Position numbers and translations under genes: made by a program
Shown: one piece after another, positions 12,202 to 23,195 of the stretch
How positions within the stretch are numbered: the first letter of the stretch is position 1
How the letters are laid out: each line of letters starts with the position of its first letter
Notes under the pieces: generated by a model
What the model saw: only the letters and a program-made list of their open reading frames with translations
Database searches by the model: none
What the model was told of the DNA's origin: nothing
Assembly (NCBI GenBank): GCA_951802195.1
Contig: OX637623.1
Coordinates: forward strand, 124,001-188,000
Direction of reading: 5' to 3'
DNA length: 64,000 nucleotides
DNA from: Tausonia pullulans
Taxonomy: Eukaryota > Basidiomycota > Tremellomycetes > Cystofilobasidiales > Mrakiaceae

Positions 12202-12501
12202 ATGTCCGGAGGATGCTTCATATGCGGCAACGCCCCTAAATACCGTTGCGATGGCTGCGAACGTGGTAAGTCTCGCTTGCTCTCGTCTCTCGTTCTTCCG
12301 ACCCTCCCTCCTCCCTGGTCTCCTAGGGAGCGCCGCCCGCACGGTCCTTATCTGACGTCCCCAACGCATACGCCCCCAGTGTGGTTTTGCACGCGTTCCT
12401 GTCAGCTGCTCTTCTGGAAGGCGGGTCATAAGAACCTATGCAATGGGCCTTGCGGGGAGGGCCCGTGGATTCTGGAGGGAGACGATGACGACCGAAAATG
12501 A
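12202..12501 (+). CDS. mini-protein consisting of a MYND-type zinc finger (copy 2)
   Basis: Exons 12202-12265 and 12380-12501 encode 61 residues. The start MSGGCFICGNAPKYRCDGC is followed, after the intron, by VWFCTRSCQLLFWKAGHKN and LC, giving all MYND zinc ligands in the same spacing as copy 1 (CxxC, CxxC, WFCxxxC, HxxxC). The C-terminal tail is acidic (EGDDDD). The intron lies at the homologous position (after the second CxxC, phase 1), which supports duplication from a common ancestor with copy 1. Inter-copy identity is moderate outside the finger, so the duplication is not recent. Possible role by analogy: an adaptor binding proline-rich partners. No function is shown by the sequence. 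Confidence 0.72.
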   Translation: MSGGCFICGNAPKYRCDGCERGKSRLLSSLVLPTLPPPWSPRERRPHGPYLTSPTHTPPVWFCTRSCQLLFWKAGHKNLCNGPCGEGPWILEGDDDDRK

Positions 12502-13162
12502 GGAGTAAGTGTGGGAGTTGGCCCGCGCCTGGTCGGTGCGATCGTTAGTGATTTGTGAGCTTTCCTTCGTTTCTTGTTTTCTTGTCCTGATTAGATGTCA
12601 CCGTGTCCCTTGGCCTGTACTTGGATAACGGCCCTCCTTTGTAAAGTGAGAATAGAGATCGCCTGAGGGGCTGTCACGATTCAGATCGAGGGCATCCACC
12701 TCCTCGTGAACGTAGCCGATCTACGAAAGAAGCGGCAAGAATATCGCGGACGCTTGATACGCCCCCATCCCCCCCCCCCCCCCCCCCCCCCCTTGAATGT
12801 AAAGACGGAATCGTGAAGGCGCAGTTGCGAAGCGCACTATGCGTCTGACGATGGCCCCGCAGCGTCAAGACTTACGCACTTCGGTTTCTGAAGTACAGTC
12901 ATGCATGTTAGTCTCATGCTAAGATGCCTTATCGAAAAAATAGCGCACTATTGATACATACAGAGGGGAGTAGTCTGAGAAAGCTACTCGATGGATTCAT
13001 GTCGGTCAAAACATTGAGTTAGGCGCTCGAGCATTCGGCATCCAATATACGACGAGGGCGAAGTTCGGTATTCTCCACTCGCCTGTGCTTCATTTCGCCT
13101 CTCCAGCCACCAGTGCGTTCTAGCATCGAAAACCGTCTCCAATCCCGACCCACCCTAATAGA
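12502..13162. other. intergenic region with a second 24-base poly-C tract
   Basis: No gene seen. A run of 24 consecutive C occurs at 12769-12792, the same length as the tract at 1939-1962. The rest has lower GC than the genes. Confidence 0.45.
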
Positions 13163-14910
13163 ATGTTCTTCTTCCTCGCCATCTCTGTCAGTCTCATCCT
13201 CTCTATTGCCACCTCGTTCTGTACCGCCGCATCCACTGACGAGACCGTCCTTGAGCATGAGATCAAAGAGGCATCCCAGCTGCGTCACCTCGGTCAGTCG
13301 ACTTATCTTCTCATTCTTTGAGTCATTATTTGATACCGATACCAGTCTTCCTTTAATTTTCTCTGTAACATCCAGTATTTTCACAACATCGTTGCCCATG
13401 TCAGCAATATGTTCGATCTCCATCGATCACGGTCGTTGGCCCTATAAGTAGAGGTTTTGGCCTGCTTGTTGCTGACTTCCAACTTTCCCTTGCTTGTCCA
13501 ACAGCCGAACCTCAGAGAGAGAGCATTCTCGGTGCCGCAGCTACTCGTTCCAAGGAAGCCCTGCGGGGTCAGTCAAGCAAATCCGGCCTTATTTGTGCTC
13601 TGATGCTGACGATCTATCTGGATCACGCGGACGCCACCTCGGCTCTGCGCCTGCAACTTGGTCTTTTTCCGGCACGCCTCAGATGGTCTGCGCAGTTCGC
13701 CTACGCAGCCTCTTCCTGGCTTGCTCAGCATTCCTTCTTCTTCATTTCGTATTTAGCCACATTTCCCAGGCTCATTGACTCGTTACCCTTCCTTCTCTTC
13801 TCATTCATCACCTGCCTTACAATCCTTACTTTCTATCCTTCACCCGATACCCCATCATGCCACGCCAAACTTCCTCGCTTTCCCTCCTTCTCATCCCTCC
13901 CATTATTTTCACCTTTCGTCCATAGAACGTTAAGTCCATTGCGAATTTTTCTCTACATTCTGATTATCATCTAGACTCGACAAACCTGCCCAAGACCTCG
14001 AAGCCTGTCTGTGCCACCTCCATCACTTCAGGTCTACTCCTCCACCAAAGCCCCTCTTCACTCATCCCCCTCAGCTTTCCGACCTTGGTCCAATACTAAC
14101 GTGGACTGACCTTCACTGGCTCAGACTCTATTGTTGTAGTCTGTTCCACCCTTCTTACACCTTACGAGCCATCGAAGATCGCCAAAGTTTCGGCGATAAA
14201 GAGGCTCATCCTCTACTGCAGTGCATCGGGCTGGCTTCTGTCGCCGGTGAGATGGACGCTTACAATCTCCTTTTATTCATATATCTAAGCTGATCTCTGC
14301 TCTCCATTATAGGTAGTCCTTATGGTTACTCGTTGGTGGTTCTGTTCGTCCGAATGAGGTCGAGACGCTGAGCTGACTCAAATTTCGATTTGAATCGAAT
14401 TTCACAAGACGAGTCCGTCTCCTAAGTTCCGTTTATCCCTCGCGAACCCCGTCTCAAGTCCAATCTGTTCAGATCGTCGAAGACATCCTATCCAGCTGTG
14501 ATGGCACCATGCCTGACCAGAGCGGAGGATAGTACCTGACTGAACGCTTAAGAATCTGATGCGCTCCAAGCTTACCTGCTATCCTCCGTGGTGACCGCCA
14601 TCCAAATGGACGACCCGCCCCATTTTTCGAGCCTGGCCTCCCGAGGAGCTGAGAAACCGGTATCGTACACCTCTCTGAGGCTTAAATGGGGAGCTCGGTG
14701 TCCTAACGTTGAGCTTAGTCTGACTTTCCAATATTTCCACTTCAGATCTTCCCCCACCTTGACACCATAGACTTCAGGAACTAAACCGTGCAGACGTATT
14801 GTGACCTCGGCGACCTCTTTTGCGCACAGCCGCAAGTCTCGACCATTAGTCACGGCTATGTCACCAGGTACAGCAGGGCTGCCGCCAAGTACGTCGTCAG
14901 CATAGCCTAG
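13163..14910 (+). pseudogene. decayed cutinase/acetylxylan-esterase (CE5) family gene
   Basis: CE5 enzymes are small secreted serine esterases acting on cutin, acetylxylan or related esters. The region opens with a good signal peptide (MFFFLAISVSLILSIATSF at 13163). Later pieces resemble CE5 in order: EPQRESILGAATRS near 13510, YEPSKIAKVSAIKRLI near 14170, GYS near 14324-14332 where GYSQG is expected, QIVEDILSSCDGTMPDQSGG near 14470, VVTAIQMDDPPH near 14590 (usually GDP), IFPHLDT near 14752 and YCDLGDLFC near 14798, ending at 14910. Intron-like GT/AG pairs remain. The pieces cannot be joined into one frame: there is an in-frame TAA at 14782-14784 between the last two blocks, phases clash elsewhere, and Gln of the GYSQG elbow and Gly of GDP are changed. 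I therefore call it a pseudogene. A strongly diverged but working gene is less likely. Confidence 0.6.
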
Positions 14911-15145
14911 TGAACCGAATGTTCCGCTTTCCCGCTGTGATCCTCTTCTCCCTCGAGCAGATGTCGTTGGTAGCCCACCAATCTCTTTGCTGGCCCTTTC
15001 TTTCCTGTTTCTTGCGACCCCCTGTTTGTTGGGGGGTCTATCTCTCTTTGTTTAGTCAGGTGTTATTGTCGGTTCATATGAGCTCTACACATTGCCATTT
15101 GGCAGCTGCTTCCTCGACTATTCAAGTCACTAAATTCGCCTCTCC

Positions 15146-16520
15146 CTAGAACTTGGCCTTGCTCATCTGCAAGCACCGCCCGACAAACCCACCGACGATA
15201 TCGGCAACCTCCTTCGGCCGCTCTAGCAATGCCCAATGGCCGACGCCCTCGAGCGGGACAACCTCAAGCCCTGGGACCCACTTCTTCGACCGCTCGAGCG
15301 AGGAAGGGGTGTTCGTCGGGTCGAGGGTGGGCGTGATGAGGAGGGTGGGAATGTGCGGGGGAGGAGGGGGCATTTCTGGAGGGGCATCGTCCGTCAGTAA
15401 TGAGGGCCACAAACCAGAATCAGTGGGTATTTAGCCCCACCCTGCTCCTCCTCGTGCCGCTGGGGGTGAGAGCGGTAGTAATTGAGCGGCCCGTCCATGC
15501 TGGCCTCCTGGAGGTGGGCGATGTACATCTCGCGCTCCTGCGGGGAGAGAGTAGCCCTCGGTTAGAAGAGAGTAAAGGAAGCGAAAGAAAGAGTGAGATC
15601 ATCACCCACCCTCTTGCTGAGGATATCGCTTGGCGCGACAGGCGTGTTCTCGAGGAGGTGCTTCCGCAACTGGCCTGGGTGCGTCCAGCCCGCGTGCTTC
15701 GAGGCGGCTTTGCCGGAGGTGAAGAGCGTGTCGACAAAGCGCGGCATCTAGGCCATATCCCAAATCAACTCAGCTCCCTTTCTCGCTCTCTCATGGTGAT
15801 AGACTCACCCTCGACTCAATCTCAGGCGTGCTCTCGGGCATGTCGAAGAAGAGCATGTAACCCAGCTGCGGCGCCCGCTGAGCCATCAGCTCGTGGCTAA
15901 GGAAGCTTCTCGCCGGTGGTGTGTACGGCATGCAGACGGAGACGAGTCCCAAAACCCGGGTCGGGTGCCAGCAGAGCATGCGCCAGGCGACGACAGCGCC
16001 GAAATCATGACCAATGACGAAGACCGACTTGATTTCGAGCGAGTCGAGGAGCAGCGTGAGGTCTGTCGAGATGGAGCGCGGCGTGAAGGACGACAGCGGT
16101 GGGGTCGAAGATTGGGCCTGAAGGAGAATGAAGAGATCTCAATGTCCAGCTTGGAGTTAAGAATTAGACGAGAATTAAGTAATTGCGGGACGCACGCTGC
16201 CAGAGTAACCGAGCATCGACGGGACGATGACCCGGAACCCGGCGAGCGCGAACCGGAGGACGAGCTTCTGCCACGAGAACCTGAAAAACATACTGGAATA
16301 AGAGCATGTTCTCATGTTTTGCCTGATGTGGTGAAAGAGCTTACCAGGCATCGGGGAAGCCATGCAGGAGCAGGAGGGTCGGGGCGTCGCCTGGAGTGTG
16401 GTCTGAAGACCAAGCAGGCGGCTGGTCAAGGAAGGCATAATCCGAACCGTTCGGGAGCTTGATGTGGCTAAGCAAGGAGGAGAGCTCCGCTGTCGGGCTT
16501 TCGGAGGAAGGAGGGGGCAT
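15146..16520 (-). CDS. alpha/beta hydrolase, soluble epoxide-hydrolase type
   Basis: Predicted to open epoxides to diols through an Asp-ester intermediate. Exons on the minus strand: 16520-16345, 16280-16196, 16117-15809, 15747-15610, 15537-15441, 15375-15146 (344 residues, typical for the family). The fold motifs appear in order: HGFPDAW (oxyanion loop), GYSGS, GHDFGA with Asp as nucleophile, PLNYYR carrying a cap-domain Tyr pair position, and GVGHWALLERP with the catalytic His. The Asp in the GHDFG elbow, rather than Ser, is what favours epoxide hydrolase (or haloalkane dehalogenase relatives) over esterase. No signal peptide is seen, so the enzyme is likely cytosolic or peroxisomal; the C-terminal KAKF is not a clear PTS1. 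The start at 16520 was chosen because it precedes the conserved N-terminus closely; an in-frame ATG at 16661 would add 47 low-complexity residues. Confidence 0.88.
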
Positions 16521-16940
16521 GATAAAGTTGATCGTTAAAGAGAGATATGAGGACGAGCGAGGGAGAGTCGAGGAGATCCCGGTGCTCGGCTCGGCAGTGA
16601 CCGGCGTAGTCGCCTTGGCGACTTGTGACCCTAGATAAAAACGAATCGTTTGCACTCCCAACTAGGCGCATAGACAGGCAGAGAGAGAAAATAATAATAA
16701 GAGAAGAGCTGAAGAAACCAGGCAGATTACATTCATGGCCATGAATAGGATGAAGGGGATCGATCGTACATAATCTTTGTATTGCACAAAGAGTACTCGG
16801 TATTCAAGAGTATCTGAACCAATACAAGTCCATAAGAGTATGTACGCCCAGAGAAAGGAGAAAAAGGCAGAAGGCGGGAGGAAAAGAGGGGTAATTGTTA
16901 TGGTGGGCGAGCTGGGAAGATGGGCTTCCAGGCGTTTGCC
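16521..16940. other. intergenic region downstream of the trefoil-like gene
   Basis: About 420 A/T-richer bases holding the promoter of the hydrolase and the 3' end of the secreted-protein gene. No gene or distinct site seen. Confidence 0.4.
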
Positions 16941-18557
16941 TTAGGCGGCGTAGGGTGCCTTGACGATAGGCGAGACAGAGGGGAGAGCAGTCTCGGCGAC
17001 GATAGGGTAGACGATCGAGTGGGAGGGCTTAAGGGGGAGAGAGTATGGAGGCGGTGAGCGCGAAGCAGGTCAGTGGCTGCAGAGCGAGAGAGGAGTGACG
17101 GGAGAGGAGGACGAGAGTAAGTGGTCACCTTGTCATGCTCGGGGAGGTCGCAGTTGTTGTCGCAGTTCTTCCAGTGGTCGTCGTCGTGGTGGTAGAAGTC
17201 GTAGTTGTCCTTGCACTTGTCCTCGTGGCACTTGGGCTTGGGGGTCGGGCAGTGAGGGGTCTGAAGAGCAGGGAGAGAGGCACATCAGAGATGGCTGGAC
17301 AGAGCCAGAGAGATGGAAGAGGACAAACCGCGGTAACGGTGATGGTCTTTGTGACAGTCTTGAAAGGGAGGGGGGATGGAGGGGAGAATGCTGTAAGCCA
17401 AAAGACTGTTGATGCTCGACAAAGGATGCAAAGAGGAACCTACGGTTGGGCAGGGGGTCTTGGTGATAGTAACGGTGACATTGCGGCAAGGGGGGTCGTA
17501 CTCTGGTACAGGGGAAGGTAATGGACCCTATTCGTCAGTGTCTTATTGATCAATCCTCTTGAGCCAGCTCGCTTACTCTTGTGGTCGTCCTTGTAGCCGT
17601 CCTTGGAGTCCTTCTTGTAGCCATCCTTGGGGTCCTCCTTGTAGCCATCCTTGGGGTCCTTCTTGTAGCCATCCTTGAAGTCGTCCTTGCAGTCATCCTT
17701 GGGGCATTCCACCGTCCAGTGCTGGGTCGGGAAGTCCGCGCAGCACTCGTACGTCTCAACCTTGCCGCAGTTGTTGTTCAGGCACTGGCCTGGGCGTGGG
17801 AGTGAGGGATGGCGAGCAGGGGGGCGTCAGCATCAGTGGTGCCTGAAACAGCTGCCCTTGACGGAAACTCACTGTGGTCAAAGAGAGAGATGAGACCGTC
17901 CTTGGTGAACTTCCAGGACTGGCTGAACTGGCCAGAGTAGCACTTCTCGAGCTGATGAGAGAAGGACGAGGGGGAGTTGAGTGGGTCGGTCAGCCGCAGA
18001 GGAATAAGGAGCAGCCGTCAGAGGGAAGTGGGACCGACTGTGACAAGGTAGTTGTTGGCGGGCCATTTGCCGGCATCAATGCAGAGCTCAGGGTCGGAGC
18101 AGAAGAGGCTGATGGATCCGTCGTACTGGTGGTGGGTGAAGAAAGAGTAGGCAAGCAGGCAGGCAGGTGAGCTGGTGAGCTAGTGCAGGCAGGGCATGCC
18201 GGGTTGGAAGACGTCGTCGCACCTTGTCGATGACCCACTTCTGGGACTCAGACTCGCAGCACTTCTCACTGAGAAGGTGGGAGAGGTGGGAGAGATGGGT
18301 GGAGCCAAGATGAAAGAGATCAGTTATGGAGATCTGGGCAAGGCAATGAGCACACGAGAGAGCACGTACACCGTGAGTTTGTCGCCCTCGCAGCTGGGCT
18401 CGGGTGCGGTGAGGCAGAGCGATTTGTCGTCGTAAGGGTGGATGAAGCGGTAGTCTGAGTGGCATTCCTCAACATCGTATGTGCGAAGGGAGAGAGGGGC
18501 AGCCCGAGCGCTGAGAATGGCCGGGAGTGCGACGAAGAGGATCGAGGAGTAGATCAT
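16941..18557 (-). CDS. secreted Cys-rich ricin-B/beta-trefoil-like protein with tandem Lys/Asp repeat tail (paralogue A)
   Basis: Exons on the minus strand: 18557-18370, 18268-18223, 18125-18039, 17951-17873, 17789-17577, 17502-17444, 17358-17329, 17260-17129, 17027-16941 (306 residues). It starts with a signal peptide (MIYSSILFVALPAILSARA). The core looks like a beta-trefoil lectin: RFIHPYDDKSLCLTA, EKCCESESQKWVIDK, FCSDPELCIDAGK, EKCYSGQFSQSWKF, QCLNNNCGKV and TQHWTVEC. The repeated Q-x-W and paired cysteines are typical of ricin B-type repeats. After the core come four copies of a KDGYKxDP-type unit (about 17580-17670), then a Thr-rich piece (RNVTVTITKTPCP, TVTKTITVTA) and an acidic/His-rich piece (HHDDDHW). 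Introns often fall between the core units. A paralogue lies at 23196-24277 and a decayed copy near 47.5-48.1 kb. Function is unknown; carbohydrate binding at the cell surface is an inference. Confidence 0.78.
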
Positions 18558-20771
18558 CGCGATTTCGTGTGCAGCAGCAAAGTGTGTGTGTGTGTGTGAG
18601 GGGAGTGGGGAGTTGGAAGTTGTCGATGTGAAGGTTGCTGGAGAAGAGATGTCGAGAGTCCAAGGCTACATTTTAAAGCAGAGATAATCGACCGGGGGGG
18701 CAGCGGCGTCTCCACGGCTCGCAATCGGCGAGGCGTACGGTCAGGAGAGCCGACTCGAATTAATTTCTCGCAGAAACATTGAGCCAAGGCGGCAAGACGG
18801 GAGATGCATAGCGGTAATGCTTCGTTGATGGTCAGGCCCCCCGGGTCTCGGTAGCGCCCCAACGAGAGCTCGGACGCGACGATGACAGTTGTGCGACCAA
18901 TCCTGGCGCAGGCAGGAAGAGCATGGTGGCGAGATACAGGTGCCACTGAAGTAGTTCGGATCCTTGAAGATGAAGGAGAGAGGCACGAGAAGGAGATGGC
19001 TCGGAGGAGGTGGCTGGCAGCCCGCCGGCTCCGTCGCGCTCGTGGAAGTCGCGCGCCTCCACTCAAGCGGGTCCGCTCCACAATGAACGACCTCCTCCCT
19101 TCGGCTCACGCTCGACGCCTCCACCCCTTCGTACGAAGGCTGTATACGGTGAGCTGGTGACCTATTGAGGCAGAGAGGTCCCGTGCCATTGATAGATGGT
19201 AAGACTTTGGTTATGTGAGGGAGGGAGTGAGACAGCTTGAGACGAGCGGCCGATGTGAGTTCTGGTAGGTACCGTGAGTTCGAGCGGGTTGGCAACTCTC
19301 TACTGGCAACAGTAGCAATTCCAAGGAGGACAGTGCCAAGGGTCAGCCGGTCTCCTCCATTCTTGTTGCATCTCAAGCAGTAAATGTCGCAAGCCAGGAG
19401 CAGGTCAGTCGCAAGGCCGAAACGCGGTCGGCCAGCCGACCAGTAGAAGCGGGGAGCTTGGGTCGTCACTTCGTCGTCTGGGCTGGTCTCGCCTGATCTC
19501 TCTGTCGAAGTCGTCGAAAGGTCGCAAATGGTGTAAGTTTAAAGACGGAGAGCAGATGGGCGTCAGGGCTTGATCTTGCAAAGGCTACGATCAAGCCGCT
19601 TGGATGGAACGCCTCCAGACGGCTGCTCGCAGTCAAGTGCGATGTCTGTGCTGATGTTGCTGCGTCGAGCACGCCATTCTATGGCCCGATAAGCTCATTG
19701 AAGGATCCCCATCTTCGAGTTTTTTATCGACACGCTCAAAGGAGACTCAACCGATAGCGAACGTACAAGGACTATCCGGCAGTCAACCCGGCTCTTCCCG
19801 CAGATCATGCGATCGCTGGCTGATTCCCGGTAGTCCAACGTTGTACGTGTCTTTTGCCTTGTGAGAGCCGTCACCCAATCTTCTCCCCTTAACATGAATG
19901 TGCTTAACCTCACTTCAGCTGACCGCGCTTAGACGAGCGATGGCGGATATCTCGCGCTCAGAAAGACTCCCCATGGCTCGATGCACTGCAAAGAGGTAGA
20001 GAGGAATAAAAAAATGAATATATCTGGATAGATAATAAGCGATAAAACGTACCAGGCACTTGGCTATTGACTGAATAGATATTGGAGTTAGATACACAGG
20101 CGACCACTGGCCGGGTCTGACGGGATGTCGAAGGCAAACAAAATTAAAGCTAGAAGGACGGCCAGCTAGCCATCTGAGGTACTCATAGGTTGAGTGCTCA
20201 CATAGTGAGGCCCTCTGGTAGCACAAAGCCGACCTCACCCTCGAGGTGAACGTTGCGCACGTTGAAGATGGCCTCGTCTCATCCCATACGTCGGAGCTAG
20301 GGCTTGTCCAGGGAAGGGGAAGCGACTCTGACAAAAGCGAGTGACGAGTGACCGGATGGCCGCACTACGCGTGGAGATGGTCACATGAAGAAGCCACTGA
20401 GGCGGGCCTGGAAGTGTCTGTCGAGTCAGCAACGGTGCCTGCCAGTAAGACAATGGACGAGGTGGGCATCGAAAGCCACTGACTTCTTTCCCTCCTCCCG
20501 TCTCGAGAAATTCTCTCTGCCCCAACATAGCTGCCGGTGGGATGGTGCCGATAGCTCTCTCCTGGAGGAAAAGCTAGACGAATGGCGTGCATTTGGACTG
20601 AAGGAGGTTGCAAGGTGGTGTTTGGATGTTGAGCGAGCGGGTCTGCGGGCGTCGGTCTCCACCGGTCCGCGCGGCGGCCGACAGCGGCCCAGGCGAGGGT
20701 GGACGCGCCCGACTTTCCAGCTCTATTGCTCAACCAACGCCCACCTCTCCTCCTCTGTCTATCAGTCCACC
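18558..20771. other. long gene-poor region; possible unresolved minus-strand gene
   Basis: About 2.2 kb. A TTTAAA box at 18672-18677 could serve the secreted-protein gene. A 242-codon open frame runs 19469-18741 (minus) without recognisable domain. Two short stretches look codon-like on the minus strand: near 20240-20290 (FNVRNVHLEGEVGFVLPEG) and near 19915-19990 (MGSLSEREISAIARLSA), with GTGAGC and CAG at plausible borders. I could not connect them or name a family. Treat as a possible diverged gene or relic. Confidence 0.25.
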
Positions 20772-22439
20772 ATGCAAGTCGACTCCCCGCCCGTGGAAAA
20801 GTGAGATTGTTTCTGTTCCAGCTCTTTGAAGTCGGCAACTGGCTTATCTCTCCTGCCTTTCCCCTTCGCCCACTCTTGCGCGCGCCCCTTGCAGCGTCCC
20901 CTCGGCATTCCGGGCCCACCCCTTCGTCATCTCGACGATGAAGGACAAGTTTCTCGCCCAGGCCGGCTCGGATCTCACCCAGACCTACTCGGACTCGGCT
21001 ATGGCCCAAGACCCAACGAACCCGGCTCTAGTCCAGGCCGAAATTGATGCCCAGATCGTGCGTCAAAACGCGCGTCGCGTCTCCCCCCCCCCTCCGCCGC
21101 AGATGCTCACCGGCCTCGATCCATCCATTCTTCGCTCGTGCAAGCACAGGAGTTCTTCAAGAAAATCAAGTTCAAATACCTCGAGCAGGAGGCCAAAGAA
21201 ACCTTCCTCAAACTGATCCTTGCCGAGGATCCGGTCCAGATTGACCGCGAGGATAACAACCGACTCGGTTCGTCTCGCCACACGCCCTTTGGCTGTAGGG
21301 AGTTCTCTCAAATGGCTGATGTTATTCTGAATCGACACAGAGGAGGAGAACAAGCAATCTAAGGCGGCTCTCAGACAAGCAAAATCTGAACTTGACACCC
21401 TCAAGAACGAGGTCATGCGCGTCGCCGAGGAGGTCGCAACGGGTACGTTACTCCCCTCCCCTTCGTGGGCAACACTGCTGACTTGTTTCTTGGAGCCACA
21501 GGCCACACGCAGCTATCGAACGACATCCAGGAGGCTGAGCTGCTAACGAGGGAGATTGCTGAAATGGAGTTGGAGCTTGCTCGATTGAGGACGACGGTCC
21601 CGGTGAACGAGGCAAGTTATACGTTTAGCAGCCTTCCCTCCGAGGCAATGCTAACTCGCTTCCTTACCTCATTCCAGAGACTCACTACCGACGAGGCTAA
21701 CGACCTCCTCGATGCCCAGATCGTCGAGATTCAGACTCTCTCGGACGAAGTCCAGGCCCAGTCGACACGCGTCGACGAGACCAAGCGCGAGCTCGCCAAG
21801 CTTGCGAAGGAGGTCCGTAATCTTAGTTCCTCCCAGCAGCGCGCTTCAATTTCCTTTACTCACGCCCTGGATCTTTCCAGGTGGACCGACTGGGTCCGGA
21901 GAGAGTCAAAGAGGAGCTTCGGGTGAAGAACGCTTTGCTCTCGCAGGCGAACGAGTCCGGCGACCTCAAGCGAATAGAGAGCATCTGCAAGTGGTGCGTC
22001 TGCTACCCTCTTGCTCTCTTATTCAAGCCTTAGCTGACTATGAACTGTTCCCCTAGGTACAACGCGACCCTTGCGCTACACAAGTCGTTCCTCTCGATTG
22101 AATCCATTGTCCCAACGAGCCTCCACGAGCTCCGACTCACCTACAATTCGGCGGCAACGACCTCCTCAACGGCTAAGCCCTTCTCGCTCGTGATGGCTTT
22201 CGATGACTCACCTCTGGGCCACAGTGGAGGGATCCTGGTGGACGCGACGGTCTGTCTCTCGAGCTGTCCTCGTGGCCATTTCTCTGCTGAGTGACTGACG
22301 CCGTTGCTTCTTGATCCTCCAGCTCACGGGCTCAAACCTCAACATCACCGAAGCTGTTGGCAAGGCTGTCACTGCCAATGATGTCCCAGGGCTCGTCGCC
22401 GATGTTCTGATGCGCTTGAGGGCGATGTCTTCTGCCTAG
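20772..22439 (+). CDS. SOS7: kinetochore coiled-coil protein Sos7
   Basis: Sos7 is a fungal kinetochore protein that acts with KNL1/Spc7 in linking the MIND complex to microtubule attachment. Exons: 20772-20800, 20895-21057, 21150-21267, 21341-21442, 21502-21611, 21678-21812, 21881-21993, 22057-22249, 22323-22439 (359 residues). The diagnostic block is NPALVQAEIDAQIEFFKKIK with FKYLEQEAKETFLKLIL, followed by a long heptad-rich coiled coil (KSELDTLKNEV, ELARLRTTVP, TKRELAKLAKEVDRL) and a C-terminal globular part (YNATLALHKSFLSIESIVP, ADVLMRLRAMSS). The fifth intron (21612-21677) begins GCAAGT, a GC-AG type, is 66 bases long and has no stop, so retention would add 22 residues in frame. The family call comes from memory of the Sos7 pattern, and the coiled-coil kinetochore nature is firmer than the exact name. 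DAD3 lies 17 kb away. Confidence 0.75.
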
Positions 22440-23112
22440 AAGCCCAAGAACCCTCTCTAACTCCTTCCCCATTATCATTTCGTTGATGCGCCGCTCTAAA
22501 TCTCCGTATTTCTTCGCTGTTGTTTTCTGATACCCAAGCCTTTCCTCCTTCGTTTATGCGGATGCTCCTTCTCCGCTCCTCTGCCCTTGTTTTGCTCCTT
22601 TCGACTCTTCGTCTTCGCTTGCGCTTTCGTCCTTGCCTATTCTTCCTTTCCTATTCAATCAGCATGGATCTTCTCATCGAAGATCCTTTTTCCCTATTTT
22701 CCTTGATTTGAGAGAGAAGAGAGGCGGCAAGAGCTGAGTCTAGCATCAACTACCCTCGTGAGTCTTCCTTCCCCATCTTTGCCCTCTCCTTCGCCCTCAT
22801 GAGAGCCCGAAAAGACTTGATATTGATCAGATGATAACCTAAGTTTTCTCTGCCACTAGTTTATTTCCGATGTGAGTAAAAGGGCGGGCCGTTCGTTTGT
22901 TATGGGCGGCGTCACTGCGCCACCGCATCTCGCCAAGGCTTTGCTCGCGCCACTAGCTTTCCGTATCTGCCTTTACCAGCCTGACGTTCAAAACCAGTTC
23001 ATCACCACTTCATACTACCAACACCACAAGGCACTGGATCTGTGGCGCTTCGCTCCATCTCAGCCAGGAGGGATGTCACGAAGCGTTGAGGCGATGCTTC
23101 TCTGTCAAGGGA
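22440..23112. other. intergenic region between SOS7 and secreted paralogue B
   Basis: No gene seen. It carries the SOS7 terminator and the distal promoter of the next gene; T-rich blocks at 22540-22700 probably belong to the SOS7 3' UTR. Confidence 0.4.
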
Positions 23113-23118
23113 TATAAA
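23113..23118 (+). promoter_or_regulatory. TATA box of secreted paralogue B
   Basis: TATAAA lies 78 bases upstream of the ATG at 23196. A matching TATAAA stands at 47395-47400 in front of the decayed third copy, about 150 bases from its ATG, suggesting a shared strong, regulated promoter type. Confidence 0.5.
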
Positions 23119-23195
23119 GCCATCTCGATCTGCAGTTCTCCTCCTGCCATCAACCACTTCCTTCTTCATCCAGAACTCCACTATTTCCTCCTGAA

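Noticed and set aside
18741-19469. 242-codon minus-strand open frame
   Set aside because: Composition is uneven, no domain or splice-consistent neighbour could be found, and a frame of this length is not rare in GC-rich DNA. Mentioned only inside the gap entry.
20365-21009. 214-codon minus-strand open frame
   Set aside because: It lies antisense to the first exons and leader of SOS7; the plus-strand protein is conserved, so this is a shadow.
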